The notes under the pieces are model-generated. The model ran no database searches. It had not been told where the DNA came from and saw nothing but the letters and a program-made list of their open reading frames with translations. A stretch of DNA of 13,320 nucleotides from Sphingomonadales bacterium (GTDB lineage: Bacteria > Pseudomonadota > Alphaproteobacteria > Sphingomonadales > Sphingomonadaceae): NCBI GenBank assembly GCA_017302775.1, contig JAFLDC010000030.1, forward strand, positions 1-13,320, written 5' to 3'. Both the position numbers and the translations under genes were made by a program. Positions 6,949 to 13,320 of the stretch are shown here, in pieces. Each line of letters begins with the position of its first letter. The stretch's first letter is position 1.

Positions 6949-7153
6949 GGTTCCCCTTATGCGCCGCGGCAAGGCCATGCGAGCGAGTTTACCAAACTTG
7001 TCCCCAGGCTGGGCAGGTTGCGAAAGGTGCGTTGCAAAGCGGGACAGTTGCCGCCATAAACAATAATGTTATCGCAGATTGACACGGACTGTGCTGAAAG
7101 TTGCCCGGATGGGGGCGTTTTGCGGCTCTGCGACGCAAGCAAGGATGGGTGAC
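6949..7153. promoter_or_regulatory. Divergent promoter region with inverted repeat at 7056-7072
   Basis: This 205-base gap separates the minus-strand kinase-like gene from the plus-strand Lrp/AsnC gene, so both promoters should lie here. An imperfect palindrome, ATAA(A)CA and TGTTAT around a 4-base centre (7056-7072), is a candidate operator; Lrp/AsnC regulators often control themselves and a divergent neighbour. A perfect TTGACA at 7079-7084 faces the Lrp gene, but no good -10 follows at 16-18 bases. Promoter assignment is therefore tentative. Confidence 0.4.
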
Positions 7154-7618
7154 ATGGCCAATCTCGATTCAATCGACCGCCGGTTGCTGGCCGAGCTGCA
7201 GGAAGAGGGGCGTGTTACCAACGTCGAATTGGCGCAGCGCGTCGGACTGACGGCTCCGCCTTGCCTGCGTCGGGTTCGCAGCCTTGAGGAAATGGGCGTA
7301 ATTCGTGGCTATCACGCCGATCTTGACGCCTCGAAGCTTGGTTTCGCGATCACCGTTTTCGCCATGGTCAGTTTGAAGAGTCAGGCCGAGGATTCACTCC
7401 GTCAGTTTGAAGAAGCCATGCGCGATCTGCCCGAAGTGCGGGAGTGTCATATGCTCAACGGAGAGATCGACTTCATTCTGAAGATTGTTAGCAAAGACCT
7501 TCAAAGCTTTCAGGAATTTCTTACCAGCAAGCTTACCCCAGCGCCCAATGTGGCGAGCGTGAAGACCAGTCTGACGATCCGCACGGCCAAGCAGATGCCG
7601 GGGGTGCCGCTGGAGTAG
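7154..7618 (+). CDS. Lrp/AsnC family transcriptional regulator
   Basis: A 154-aa member of the Lrp/AsnC family, of usual length. The N-terminus has the winged helix-turn-helix: L-D-S-I-D-R-R-L-L-A-E-L-Q-E-E-G-R, then V-E-L-A-Q-R-V-G-L-T and C-L-R-R-V-R-S-L-E, ending with I-R-G-Y-H-A-D-L-D. The C-terminal half (about 70-150) is the ligand-sensing RAM domain, with V-R-E-C-H-M-L-N-G-E-I-D-F-I-L-K, close to the family's usual G-x-x-D-Y phrase. Members bind amino acids and regulate amino-acid metabolism; the effector here is unknown. The ATG at 7154 is preferred for AAGGA 8 bases upstream. The ATG at 7145 would overlap that site, and the TTG at 7079 is unlikely. The next gene starts 5 bases after its stop, so the two are coupled. 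Confidence 0.93.
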   Translation: MANLDSIDRRLLAELQEEGRVTNVELAQRVGLTAPPCLRRVRSLEEMGVIRGYHADLDASKLGFAITVFAMVSLKSQAEDSLRQFEEAMRDLPEVRECHMLNGEIDFILKIVSKDLQSFQEFLTSKLTPAPNVASVKTSLTIRTAKQMPGVPLE

Positions 7619-7623
7619 GTCTG

Positions 7624-7968
7624 ATGGCTCTGGCGGCCTATTTCGTGCTGGCGCTGTTTTCTCTACTGGCCTTGGTTGGCATTTCGATCCACGCGGATCG
7701 ATCTTTACCGCCGTCGGCAGATCTCCCAATGCAGTGGGGCTTTGATGGGCGGGCGACCTGGAGTGCGCCGCGCCAGATCGCTTTGGGTTTCACCCCTGCG
7801 CTGTTTCTGCTTGTGGCCCTAGCCATGGGATTCCTCGTGCCGCCCGATTGGCAGGCCGACACGCTTGCAATGCTTGGTGTTTTTACGGGAGTGGCGGCCG
7901 CTTTCGTCGGCTGCCATCTCTTTCACATCTGGCTGATCCGTCGCGGCGGCTGGGGGCGTGGAACTTAG
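7624..7968 (+). CDS. Small inner-membrane protein, DUF1648-like
   Basis: A 114-aa hydrophobic protein with about three membrane segments: residues 4-22, 53-72 and 82-103. Between the first and second lies [16 protein letters not shown], which resembles the Pro-x-x-W-x-x-x-Gly...Trp signature of DUF1648 / SdpI-like proteins; the match is partial and from memory. It ends with a basic Arg-Gly tail. The start lies 5 bases after the Lrp stop, with GGAG in the preceding gene's last codons as ribosome-binding site, so translation is probably coupled. Its stop interlocks with the accC stop on the other strand. The function is unknown. Confidence 0.75.
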   Translation: MALAAYFVLALFSLLALVGISIHADRSLPPSADLPMQWGFDGRATWSAPRQIALGFTPALFLLVALAMGFLVPPDWQADTLAMLGVFTGVAAAFVGCHLFHIWLIRRGGWGRGT

Positions 7969-9314
7969 CCGGTCCGCTTCGCCAACCATTCCTCCAGCCA
8001 CTTGATCGTATAGTCGCCATGAATGAAATCGGGTTCGTTCATCAGCGCCTGATGCAGTGGAATGCTGGTTTTCACGCCGCTGATAACCATTTCCTCCAGC
8101 GCGCGCTTCAGCCGCATGATGCAACCTTCACGGGTGCGGCCTTTGACGATCAGCTTGGCGATCATCGAATCATAATACGGCGGGATCTTGTACCCGGCGT
8201 AAAGCCCTGAATCGACGCGGACATTCATCCCACCAGCGGCATGGTAGTTTTGCACCTGACCGGGCGAGGGAGCGAAGGTCCAGGGGTCTTCGGCGTTGAT
8301 CCGACACTCGATCGCATGGCCGGAAAACTCAATGTCTTCCTGCTTGACTGACAGCGGCTTGCCATCGGCTATACGGATCTGTTCGCGTACCAGATCAAGC
8401 CCGGTGATGGCCTCGGTCACCGGATGCTCGACCTGCAGGCGGGTGTTCATTTCGATGAAATAGAACTCGCCGTTTTCCCACAGAAACTCGATCGTGCCGG
8501 CGCCGCGATATTGCATGTCAGCCATGGCCTTGGCGACGATCCCGCCCATCCGCTCGCGCTCGGCCGGGCTGATGACGGGGGAGGGCGCTTCTTCCAGTAC
8601 TTTCTGGTGACGACGCTGGAGCGAACAGTCGCGTTCGCCTAAGTGGATGGCGCTGCCTGCCCCGTCGCCGAACACCTGGAATTCGATGTGACGCGGATTG
8701 CCGAGGTACTTTTCGATATAGACGGTGGCATCGCCAAAGGCGGCCTTGGCTTCGGTACCGGCTTGGGCGATCAGCGTTTCCAGTTCATCAGGCCCATTGC
8801 AGACCTTCATACCGCGCCCACCACCGCCTGAAGCGGCCTTGATGATTACGGGATACCCTGCCTTTTCAGCAATTTCGCGTGCTTCGGCAATATCGCTGAC
8901 GGCGCCGTCTGAGCCAGGCACCAGTGGTAGACCGAGCGCGCCGGCCGTGCGCTTGGCTTCGATCTTGTCACCCATGGTGCGGATGTGTTCAGGCTTGGGG
9001 CCGATCCAGGTGATGTCATGGCTTTCGACAATCTCAGCGAACTGGGCATTTTCGGAGAGAAAGCCATAGCCGGGATGAATCGCATCGGCATGGGCGATTT
9101 CCGCCGCTGAGATGATTGCGGCGACGTTGAGGTAACTGTCCTTGGCGGCAGGCGGGCCGATGCAGACTGCATGATCCGCCAGCCGGACATGCATCGCATC
9201 GGCATCGGCAGTGGAATGAACCGCGACCGTCTCGATCCCCATTTCGTGCGCCGCACGGTGGATACGCAAAGCGATCTCGCCGCGATTGGCGATCAGGATG
9301 CGGGAAATTGCCAT
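7965..9314 (-). CDS. accC: Biotin carboxylase subunit of acetyl-CoA carboxylase
   Basis: AccC carboxylates the biotin carried on AccB, using ATP and bicarbonate, in the first step of fatty-acid synthesis in the cytoplasm. From the ATG at 9314 the protein is 449 aa, the same length as E. coli AccC. It starts [12 protein letters not shown], the biotin-carboxylase N-terminal domain. The ATP-grasp glycine loop [12 protein letters not shown], the segment [11 protein letters not shown], the active-site run [12 protein letters not shown], and [16 protein letters not shown] follow in the normal order, then the C-terminal biotin-carboxylase domain. An in-frame TTG at 9335 would extend it into accB and is unlikely. 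accB ends 13 bases upstream, so they form one transcript. Confidence 0.98.
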   Translation of the reverse strand: MAISRILIANRGEIALRIHRAAHEMGIETVAVHSTADADAMHVRLADHAVCIGPPAAKDSYLNVAAIISAAEIAHADAIHPGYGFLSENAQFAEIVESHDITWIGPKPEHIRTMGDKIEAKRTAGALGLPLVPGSDGAVSDIAEAREIAEKAGYPVIIKAASGGGGRGMKVCNGPDELETLIAQAGTEAKAAFGDATVYIEKYLGNPRHIEFQVFGDGAGSAIHLGERDCSLQRRHQKVLEEAPSPVISPAERERMGGIVAKAMADMQYRGAGTIEFLWENGEFYFIEMNTRLQVEHPVTEAITGLDLVREQIRIADGKPLSVKQEDIEFSGHAIECRINAEDPWTFAPSPGQVQNYHAAGGMNVRVDSGLYAGYKIPPYYDSMIAKLIVKGRTREGCIMRLKRALEEMVISGVKTSIPLHQALMNEPDFIHGDYTIKWLEEWLAKRTG

Positions 9315-9327
9315 AGTCTGTGGTGCC

Positions 9328-9831
9328 TTACGCAATCACGACCAGCGGCTGATCAAATTCGACCGGCTGTGCGTTTTCAACCAGAATTGCGGTGATCGTG
9401 CCGGCTCTGTCGGCAGTGATCGGGTTCATCACCTTCATTGCTTCGATAATAAGCAAGGTGTCGCCAGCCTTGACCTGGCTGCCAACCGTAACGAACGGGG
9501 CAGCACCCGGTTCCGGGGTAAGGTAAGCGGTGCCGACCATCGGCGATTTGAGCGCATTGGCATCAACTGCGGTAGCCATGGCAGGCTCCGCAGCAGCAGC
9601 GGGTGCGGCTGGTGCTGCTGCCGCCGCCGCCGCCACCGGAGCCATATGTGTGGCCGAAGCAGCCGCGACGCTATTCACGGTCACGTGCCGGGCAACCTTT
9701 ATCTTGCGATCGCCGTCCTCTACCTCGATCTCGGTCAGGCCGCTTTCGGCCAGCAGTTCGGCCAGTTCGCGCACCAGCGTGCTATCGATGTTCATGCCGC
9801 CGGAGCGGTTGGCGCTCTTGGTTTCGCTCAT
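9328..9831 (-). CDS. accB: Biotin carboxyl carrier protein of acetyl-CoA carboxylase
   Basis: AccB carries the biotin that AccC carboxylates and the carboxyltransferase then uses. The 167-aa protein has an N-terminal domain (about 13-52, with [18 protein letters not shown]), an Ala/Pro-rich flexible linker (about 55-85) and a biotinyl domain starting near S-P-M-V-G-T. The biotinylation motif is E-A-M-K-V-M with Lys133. The family 'thumb' P-G-A-A-P-F-V region is also present. The ATG at 9831 has GAGGA 5-6 bases upstream. It lies between aroQ and accC, the usual order in alphaproteobacteria and pseudomonads. The palindrome at 9844-9859 just upstream may regulate it. Confidence 0.98.
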   Translation of the reverse strand: MSETKSANRSGGMNIDSTLVRELAELLAESGLTEIEVEDGDRKIKVARHVTVNSVAAASATHMAPVAAAAAAAPAAPAAAAEPAMATAVDANALKSPMVGTAYLTPEPGAAPFVTVGSQVKAGDTLLIIEAMKVMNPITADRAGTITAILVENAQPVEFDQPLVVIA

Positions 9832-9843
9832 GCGATCCTCGAT

Positions 9844-9859
9844 GAATGAATGTTCATTC
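9844..9859. promoter_or_regulatory. Near-perfect palindrome upstream of accB, candidate operator
   Basis: GAATGAA and TTCATTC flank a central TG, giving a 16-base dyad 12 bases before the accB start codon, in the 62-base gap after aroQ. The form resembles operators of TetR-family regulators, which include several fatty-acid regulators; that comparison is from general knowledge. As RNA it could also make a 7-bp hairpin next to the ribosome-binding site. No function is proven. Confidence 0.45.
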
Positions 9860-9893
9860 GCCTATGCGCGGGCAGGGCGCGGGAGGCAAGAGA

Positions 9894-10328
9894 CTAAAGC
9901 GCGGCAGCGCGTTGCAGTGCTACTTCGTAGCTTCCGGCACCGAGGCCTTTGACACAATCGACCGCAGCCATGCCGACATAAGAAATATGGCGGAACGGTT
10001 CCCGGGTGTCAGGGTCGGACAAGTGCACTTCGATCACGTTGAGCCGGGTTGCCTTGATGGCGTCATGCAGGGCGATCGACGTGTGTGTGTAGGCCCCTGC
10101 GTTGAGCAACACTGCATGAACCTTGCCGCGTGCCTCATGCAACCAATCGATCAGTACGCCCTCGTGATTGGTTTGGCGGCATTCAACCTCAAGGCCTAGT
10201 GCCACACCCTGGATGGTCAGCCGTGCGGAGATATCTTCTAGTGTTTCATGGCCGTAGATTTCAGGCTCGCGGGTGCCCAGTAGATTAAGATTGGGTCCGT
10301 TGAGGACGAGTACCTTACGCAATGCCAC
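9894..10328 (-). CDS. aroQ: Type II 3-dehydroquinate dehydratase
   Basis: AroQ dehydrates 3-dehydroquinate to 3-dehydroshikimate in the shikimate pathway (aromatic amino acids). The 144-aa length is typical of the dodecameric type II enzyme. The start V-L-V-L-N-G-P-N-L-N-L-L-G-T-R-E-P-E-I-Y-G is diagnostic, with the lid Arg20 and catalytic Tyr25. N75-A-G-A-Y-T-H81-T-S and E-V-H101-L-S103 provide substrate-binding residues and the catalytic His. The start is a GTG at 10328 with AAGGA 9 bases upstream. It is followed by accB and accC on the same strand, with 62 bases before accB. An independent accB promoter in that gap is possible. Confidence 0.97.
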   Translation of the reverse strand: MALRKVLVLNGPNLNLLGTREPEIYGHETLEDISARLTIQGVALGLEVECRQTNHEGVLIDWLHEARGKVHAVLLNAGAYTHTSIALHDAIKATRLNVIEVHLSDPDTREPFRHISYVGMAAVDCVKGLGAGSYEVALQRAAAL

Positions 10329-10399
10329 TGGCCTGTTCCTTGTGAAGGGAGGGTTGCGGCTGCCTTACTCTCGTCGTGCCGACGGACAAGCCGAAAGGA

Positions 10400-10717
10400 T
10401 CAGCTCTTTACATCAGCGGCAGGATCAGCCGGCTCATTCTGCTCAGCAACAGCGGCATCTTCGGCATCTTCGGTAGCGTTGGGATCGACTTCGATTACCT
10501 GCGGCTGATTAGCCTTCTCGATCTTTTCCAAGGCTACTTCGGCACGCAAGGCGGCCTTTTCGGCCCGCTCGGCGGCAGCGTTGGCGGCGGCAAGCTGTTT
10601 GGCGGCGCTGGTATCACGGTCGCACCCGGAGAGGGTAACCGCAGCGACCATCAGGCTGGCAAATGCAGCCACCGCGCGCGGTTTGATAGGGATCGATCGG
10701 ACCACGGACAACTCCAT
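10400..10717 (-). CDS. Small coiled-coil lipoprotein
   Basis: A 105-aa exported lipoprotein of no recognised family. The signal has R7, K12, R14, a hydrophobic stretch (about 15-28) and the lipobox L-S-G-C with Cys32. After it come a short Ala/Glu/Lys heptad-like helix (about 38-63, probable coiled coil) and an acidic, Asp/Glu/Ala-rich, probably disordered tail. Asp at position +2 after the Cys would, by the enterobacterial Lol rule, favour inner-membrane retention; that rule may not hold here. The ATG at 10717 has no good ribosome-binding site. A GTG at 10705 has GGAG 6 bases upstream and would also keep a complete signal peptide, so it is an equally good start. The gene lies 86 bases after the holin gene and 71 before aroQ. 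Confidence 0.72.
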   Translation of the reverse strand: MELSVVRSIPIKPRAVAAFASLMVAAVTLSGCDRDTSAAKQLAAANAAAERAEKAALRAEVALEKIEKANQPQVIEVDPNATEDAEDAAVAEQNEPADPAADVKS

Positions 10718-10803
10718 CGGACTGCCGTTGCTGGCGTCCTTCGGGGATGCTTCTAAGCCGAAAAGATTACTCGATACTAACCACGCGCGGAAAGCAGCAG
10801 CGC

Positions 10804-11217
10804 TTAGCGGTCCGAACCTGCGATTTTGCCCCACTGACGGGCCGCAGTATAACCGAGATAGCCCGTGCCGAACAAGGCGTAGAGCGGCTCGGGCAGGCCG
10901 GAGAGATAGGCGTTCATGCCCTCAGCTATGCCGCGTGCCGTCGCGGGACTGAAGGCGGCCAGCAGACCCATCGGCAAAGCCCACAACAGCAAGGCATACA
11001 TCACATAGAGAAAGCTGGGCCGAGCACGACTGGTCCATGGATCGTGGGAGTTGGCTTCGGCAACGATCGCGGTGAGCCGGGTGTTGATTTCAGCCAGTTC
11101 CTGCGAGCCCTCCAAATGCAGAAGCTCCAGCTTGGCCTTGTCGCGCTGGGCCGGGTTGGGGATGACTTTGTCGATGATCGAAGCAATGGGTCCGATCAGT
11201 GCTTCTATTAGCGCCAT
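10804..11217 (-). CDS. Holin of the GTA 3-TM type
   Basis: A 137-aa membrane protein matching from memory the holin family described for gene-transfer-agent release (three membrane segments). The N-terminus M-A-L-I-E-A-L-I-G-P-I-A-S-I-I-D-K is an amphipathic or hydrophobic helix. A charged helical part follows (about 22-56, with D-K-A-K-L-E-L-L-H-L-E-G-S-Q-E-L), then S-R-A-R-P-S-F-L and a strong membrane segment (about 69-89), and a second weaker one (about 110-126). Holins form pores that let an endolysin reach the peptidoglycan. No endolysin, portal, capsid or tail gene is in this window, so this is a stand-alone copy. The ATG at 11217 has GGAG 7 bases upstream. The same strand carries a coiled-coil lipoprotein next. 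Confidence 0.75.
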   Translation of the reverse strand: MALIEALIGPIASIIDKVIPNPAQRDKAKLELLHLEGSQELAEINTRLTAIVAEANSHDPWTSRARPSFLYVMYALLLWALPMGLLAAFSPATARGIAEGMNAYLSGLPEPLYALFGTGYLGYTAARQWGKIAGSDR

Positions 11218-11247
11218 GATAATGCTCCACGTTAGGATTGGAACATC

Positions 11248-11253
11248 ATCATA
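11248..11253 (-). promoter_or_regulatory. Candidate -10 element for the holin gene
   Basis: Read on the minus strand, TATGAT (5 of 6 match to TATAAT) lies 30 bases before the holin start in the 67-base gap after the dikinase-like gene. No convincing -35 is seen, so this is weak. A small AACCA/TGGTT dyad (11256-11268) overlaps the spacer region. Confidence 0.2.
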
Positions 11254-11284
11254 TAACCAATATGGTTCGTGTAGGAAAACGTGC

Positions 11285-13168
11285 TCAGCTTCCCCGCAGG
11301 TATGGGCGAGACTGAACGATATAGATCGTTTCGCCGATCATGAGCCATTCGATATCCTGCGGCGTGCCGCCAAAAATGTCGGAAATGCGCCGCCCTACCT
11401 TGGCCAGTCGTTTTGCACGTTGATCGCTCAAAACCATCCGTCCTGGTTCGATCGCCACCTCGCGTACTCCACCATTGGCATCAAAGCTGAGCATGGCGTC
11501 ATCGGTTGAACGGGTCAGGATCTGGATCGATTCAGGATCGCTCCGATAAAGCAGCTGCTCCGCCACGCGGCGCCCTTCAACCACACGAATGCCCAGACCG
11601 CGCTTGGCGTTGATGAAGACTGAACCCCATTCGAGCGGGTCGAACGGATTTTCTGTTATCATCACTCCGGAAGCTTCCGCATTCATGCCCCGCTGCACCA
11701 ATACACCGGCCATGACGCTGCGATGATCGATTCCCGCAGCTTCCCGTGCCGCAAAAGCCGCTTCATTCCATACCGAACCCCAAACTACTTTAACCGCTTC
11801 TTCGAGTGCGGCCTGATCCGTTACATTGGGAACGCTGGTGTAAAGACCTGCACCATTGAATCCCGGCAGATCTTCGCTGTTGGTCGAACTGCGCACAAAT
11901 ACTCCGCTGTCCCCCAGCACCTCCAAACGCCGCGCGGCGAGCTGCGCGGCAAGAGCAGGGGGAAGCTGCCCAGCTGTAAAGGCCGCGCGAAGCTCTGACA
12001 GCTTCTGGCGGCGATAGGTTCTGTCCGATCGCATTCTGGGATCGGCCAGGAGGATGTCGATCTGGGATTTGAGTCCGTTGCGGGCCAGGAATTCATCGTA
12101 CCAGGCAAAAGGAATCGCGAAACCGGCGGGTACGATAAAGTCATCCGTATCCGGGCGGTGCTGACTGACGATTGCCCCTAAGTTGGCGGCTTTGGAACCG
12201 ACCCGGACGGCATCCTGCGCGCGCAACTGATCCAGCGATGGCAGGGCGCGGAAGCCCAGGTCGGACTTGGCGATTCGAACCCGGCGTTTACTGAAGCTAT
12301 TTTGGGCAGCAGCAATTTCCCTGACTGTGGCCAGGCGGATCGAGATGGCGTCGTTGGCGGTCATCCGCACCCATTTGCCATCGAATGGTCCGTACTTGGT
12401 CAAGGCACCGCTGACATAACCATTGGGTACCTTCCAGCTTTTGGCCAGCAGGTTAACATGCGCCAGTGGGGTAGAGAACTCGCTCGTGATAATGCCCGCT
12501 ACGGGGCTGAGCCTTAGCGGCGCCTCCCCCAGAACCACGATATCAGTGGGTGCGAGCAGCAAATCGTCACTTAACTCGGGAATAATCCGCAATACGCCGG
12601 TGGCGGTGCCGGAGTTGAGCACAAGCTGCGTGCGGCTGGCGTAAACCTGGTTCTGATCTATCGTCGCGATGTCAGGCATTGCCGCGGCCAGTGCAATCTG
12701 CTGTTCCGAATTTGGCTTGAAAGCCAGGGGGAACACAAATTTTTCGCGCAACAGCTCCATCGCTGTGCGAAGCACTTCGGGCGTAAGAACATCACCTTCC
12801 CAAAACTCCACGCCATAACGCTTGAGCGTTTGGTAGTGCAGGATCGAGCCAAAGATGAACCTGCGGTTGGGTTGTGAATAGTTGGCGTCGAGCAACGTTT
12901 CGACGGATTGCGTCGACAGGTATGTGCGCTGAACGAAATCGATATGAAACTCAAACTGCCGTGAATTAACGAAGTGCAGCTCTGGCCCGCCTTTGGCCGC
13001 ACGGTCAATCACGAACATGACTTGCGGAAAGCTGGCATGGCGTCCGCCGGGGCTGGTACGGGCGAGGGCGGCAAAATCAGCTTCATCAGAAATTCTGGGG
13101 AGCTGGGATGGCGCAGCCACCAAAGGAGCAGCGATGAGAAGCAGTAAGATCACCAGCAGCTTGCGCAT
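11285..13168 (-). CDS. Exported glucan water dikinase / PPDK-like protein
   Basis: A 627-aa protein with a strong signal peptide (R2-K3, residues 4-16 almost all Leu/Ile/Val, VAA-P cleavage near 19). Residues about 40-130 hold a conserved-looking region (H-F-V-N-S-R-Q-F-E-F-H-I-D-F). A swivelling phosphohistidine-like domain follows, with T-P-L-A-H237-V-N-L-L-A, then a PPDK_N-type ATP-grasp domain from V-G-S-K-A-A-N-L-G (about 322). That domain has F-V-R426-S-S-T-N-S-E-D-L-P-G, W-N-E-A-A-F, V-L-V-Q-R-G-M-N-A-E-A-S-G-V and the terminal Q619-S-R-P622. The order (His domain before ATP-grasp) is that of plant glucan water dikinase, not PPDK or PEP synthase. Those enzymes move the beta-phosphate of ATP via the His to an acceptor. 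Export is at odds with ATP use, since the periplasm has little ATP; the real reaction is unknown. The ATG at 13168 has GGGAG 6 bases upstream. Confidence 0.85.
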   Translation of the reverse strand: MRKLLVILLLLIAAPLVAAPSQLPRISDEADFAALARTSPGGRHASFPQVMFVIDRAAKGGPELHFVNSRQFEFHIDFVQRTYLSTQSVETLLDANYSQPNRRFIFGSILHYQTLKRYGVEFWEGDVLTPEVLRTAMELLREKFVFPLAFKPNSEQQIALAAAMPDIATIDQNQVYASRTQLVLNSGTATGVLRIIPELSDDLLLAPTDIVVLGEAPLRLSPVAGIITSEFSTPLAHVNLLAKSWKVPNGYVSGALTKYGPFDGKWVRMTANDAISIRLATVREIAAAQNSFSKRRVRIAKSDLGFRALPSLDQLRAQDAVRVGSKAANLGAIVSQHRPDTDDFIVPAGFAIPFAWYDEFLARNGLKSQIDILLADPRMRSDRTYRRQKLSELRAAFTAGQLPPALAAQLAARRLEVLGDSGVFVRSSTNSEDLPGFNGAGLYTSVPNVTDQAALEEAVKVVWGSVWNEAAFAAREAAGIDHRSVMAGVLVQRGMNAEASGVMITENPFDPLEWGSVFINAKRGLGIRVVEGRRVAEQLLYRSDPESIQILTRSTDDAMLSFDANGGVREVAIEPGRMVLSDQRAKRLAKVGRRISDIFGGTPQDIEWLMIGETIYIVQSRPYLRGS

Positions 13169-13287
13169 CGCCTGCTCCCTTTCCGCGTGATGCTAGTCGC
13201 GGCTGAGCCGCGGCGCAATGATCGACTGTGGCGGCTCTTCTAGCGATCTATTCTGTGGAACCCATGCACTGCAAAGGAGCATGGCCA
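13169..13287. promoter_or_regulatory. Divergent intergenic region with GC hairpin at 13198-13212
   Basis: This 119-base gap separates the exported dikinase-like gene (minus) from a plus-strand gene. It contains a tight GC hairpin (CGCGGC 13198-13203, TGA loop, GCCGCG 13207-13212). No T tract follows, so it is not a terminator. Promoters for both directions should be here, but none is clear; TATTCT at 13249-13254 is a weak -10 candidate for the plus strand. Confidence 0.3.
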
Positions 13288-13320
13288 ATGAGAACGATCA
13301 TCGTCGAGGTAAAGGCTGGA
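13288..13320 (+). CDS. Start of an unidentified gene, cut by the window
   Basis: AAGGAG lies 8 bases before an ATG at 13288, and the frame stays open for 11 codons to the edge (M-R-T-I-I-V-E-V-K-A-G). This spacing is ideal, while the ATG at 13281 is only one base after the AAGGAG. Too little is present to name a family. It is divergent from the dikinase-like gene. Confidence 0.5.
   Translation, partial: MRTIIVEVKAG

Noticed and set aside
9286..9849. A 187-codon plus-strand open frame opposite accB
   Set aside because: It is antisense to accB, whose biotinyl motif and start are certain; long antisense frames are expected in GC-rich DNA.
10400..11217. A prophage or complete GTA cluster
   Set aside because: Only a holin is present; no capsid, portal, tail, terminase, integrase or endolysin gene is visible.

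Overview
This window reads as a chromosomal segment of a GC-rich alphaproteobacterium, most likely a member of Sphingomonadales (Sphingomonadaceae or Erythrobacteraceae). That placement is inference. It rests on the aroQ-accB-accC order, a holin of the gene-transfer-agent 3-TM type, a WalW-like deacetylase and the GC-rich third codon positions. No marker gene fixes the genus. Nearly everything lies on the minus strand. Only an Lrp/AsnC regulator, a small membrane protein and a gene fragment at the right edge are on the plus strand.

Region 1 (1-3311, minus) is an operon of secreted DUF11-type proteins. In transcription order these are a 324-aa protein, a 156-aa single-domain protein, a 352-aa protein, and the start (217 codons seen) of a probably large surface protein that runs off the left edge. 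All four have signal peptides. Three share an N-terminal I-x-N-T-A motif, and two carry an EF-hand-like Asp/Asn loop. GC-rich hairpins sit in two of the gaps. Region 2 (3312-4100) is a gene-free, partly AT-rich stretch. It is followed by a strong intrinsic terminator and two tRNA genes (a CAT-anticodon tRNA, probably Ile2, then Pro-TGG), all on the minus strand.

Region 3 (4101-6948, minus) pairs a histidine-kinase-like protein, whose ATP-binding domain looks degenerate, with a WalW-like polysaccharide deacetylase. Region 4 (6949-7968, plus) holds an Lrp/AsnC regulator and a small DUF1648-like membrane protein. It converges on accC, and the two stop codons interlock.

Region 5 (7965-11217, minus) runs holin, small coiled-coil lipoprotein, aroQ, accB, accC. 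The last three are the classical alphaproteobacterial set for shikimate and fatty-acid synthesis. A near-perfect 16-bp palindrome lies just upstream of accB. Region 6 (11285-13168, minus) encodes the most unusual protein here: a signal-peptide-bearing homologue of glucan water dikinase / pyruvate phosphate dikinase, with the phosphohistidine-like domain before the ATP-grasp domain. A divergent gene begins at 13288 and is cut by the window.

The best candidates for new biology are the exported dikinase-like protein, the stand-alone holin and lipoprotein pair, the DUF11 surface operon, and the degenerate kinase paired with a deacetylase.
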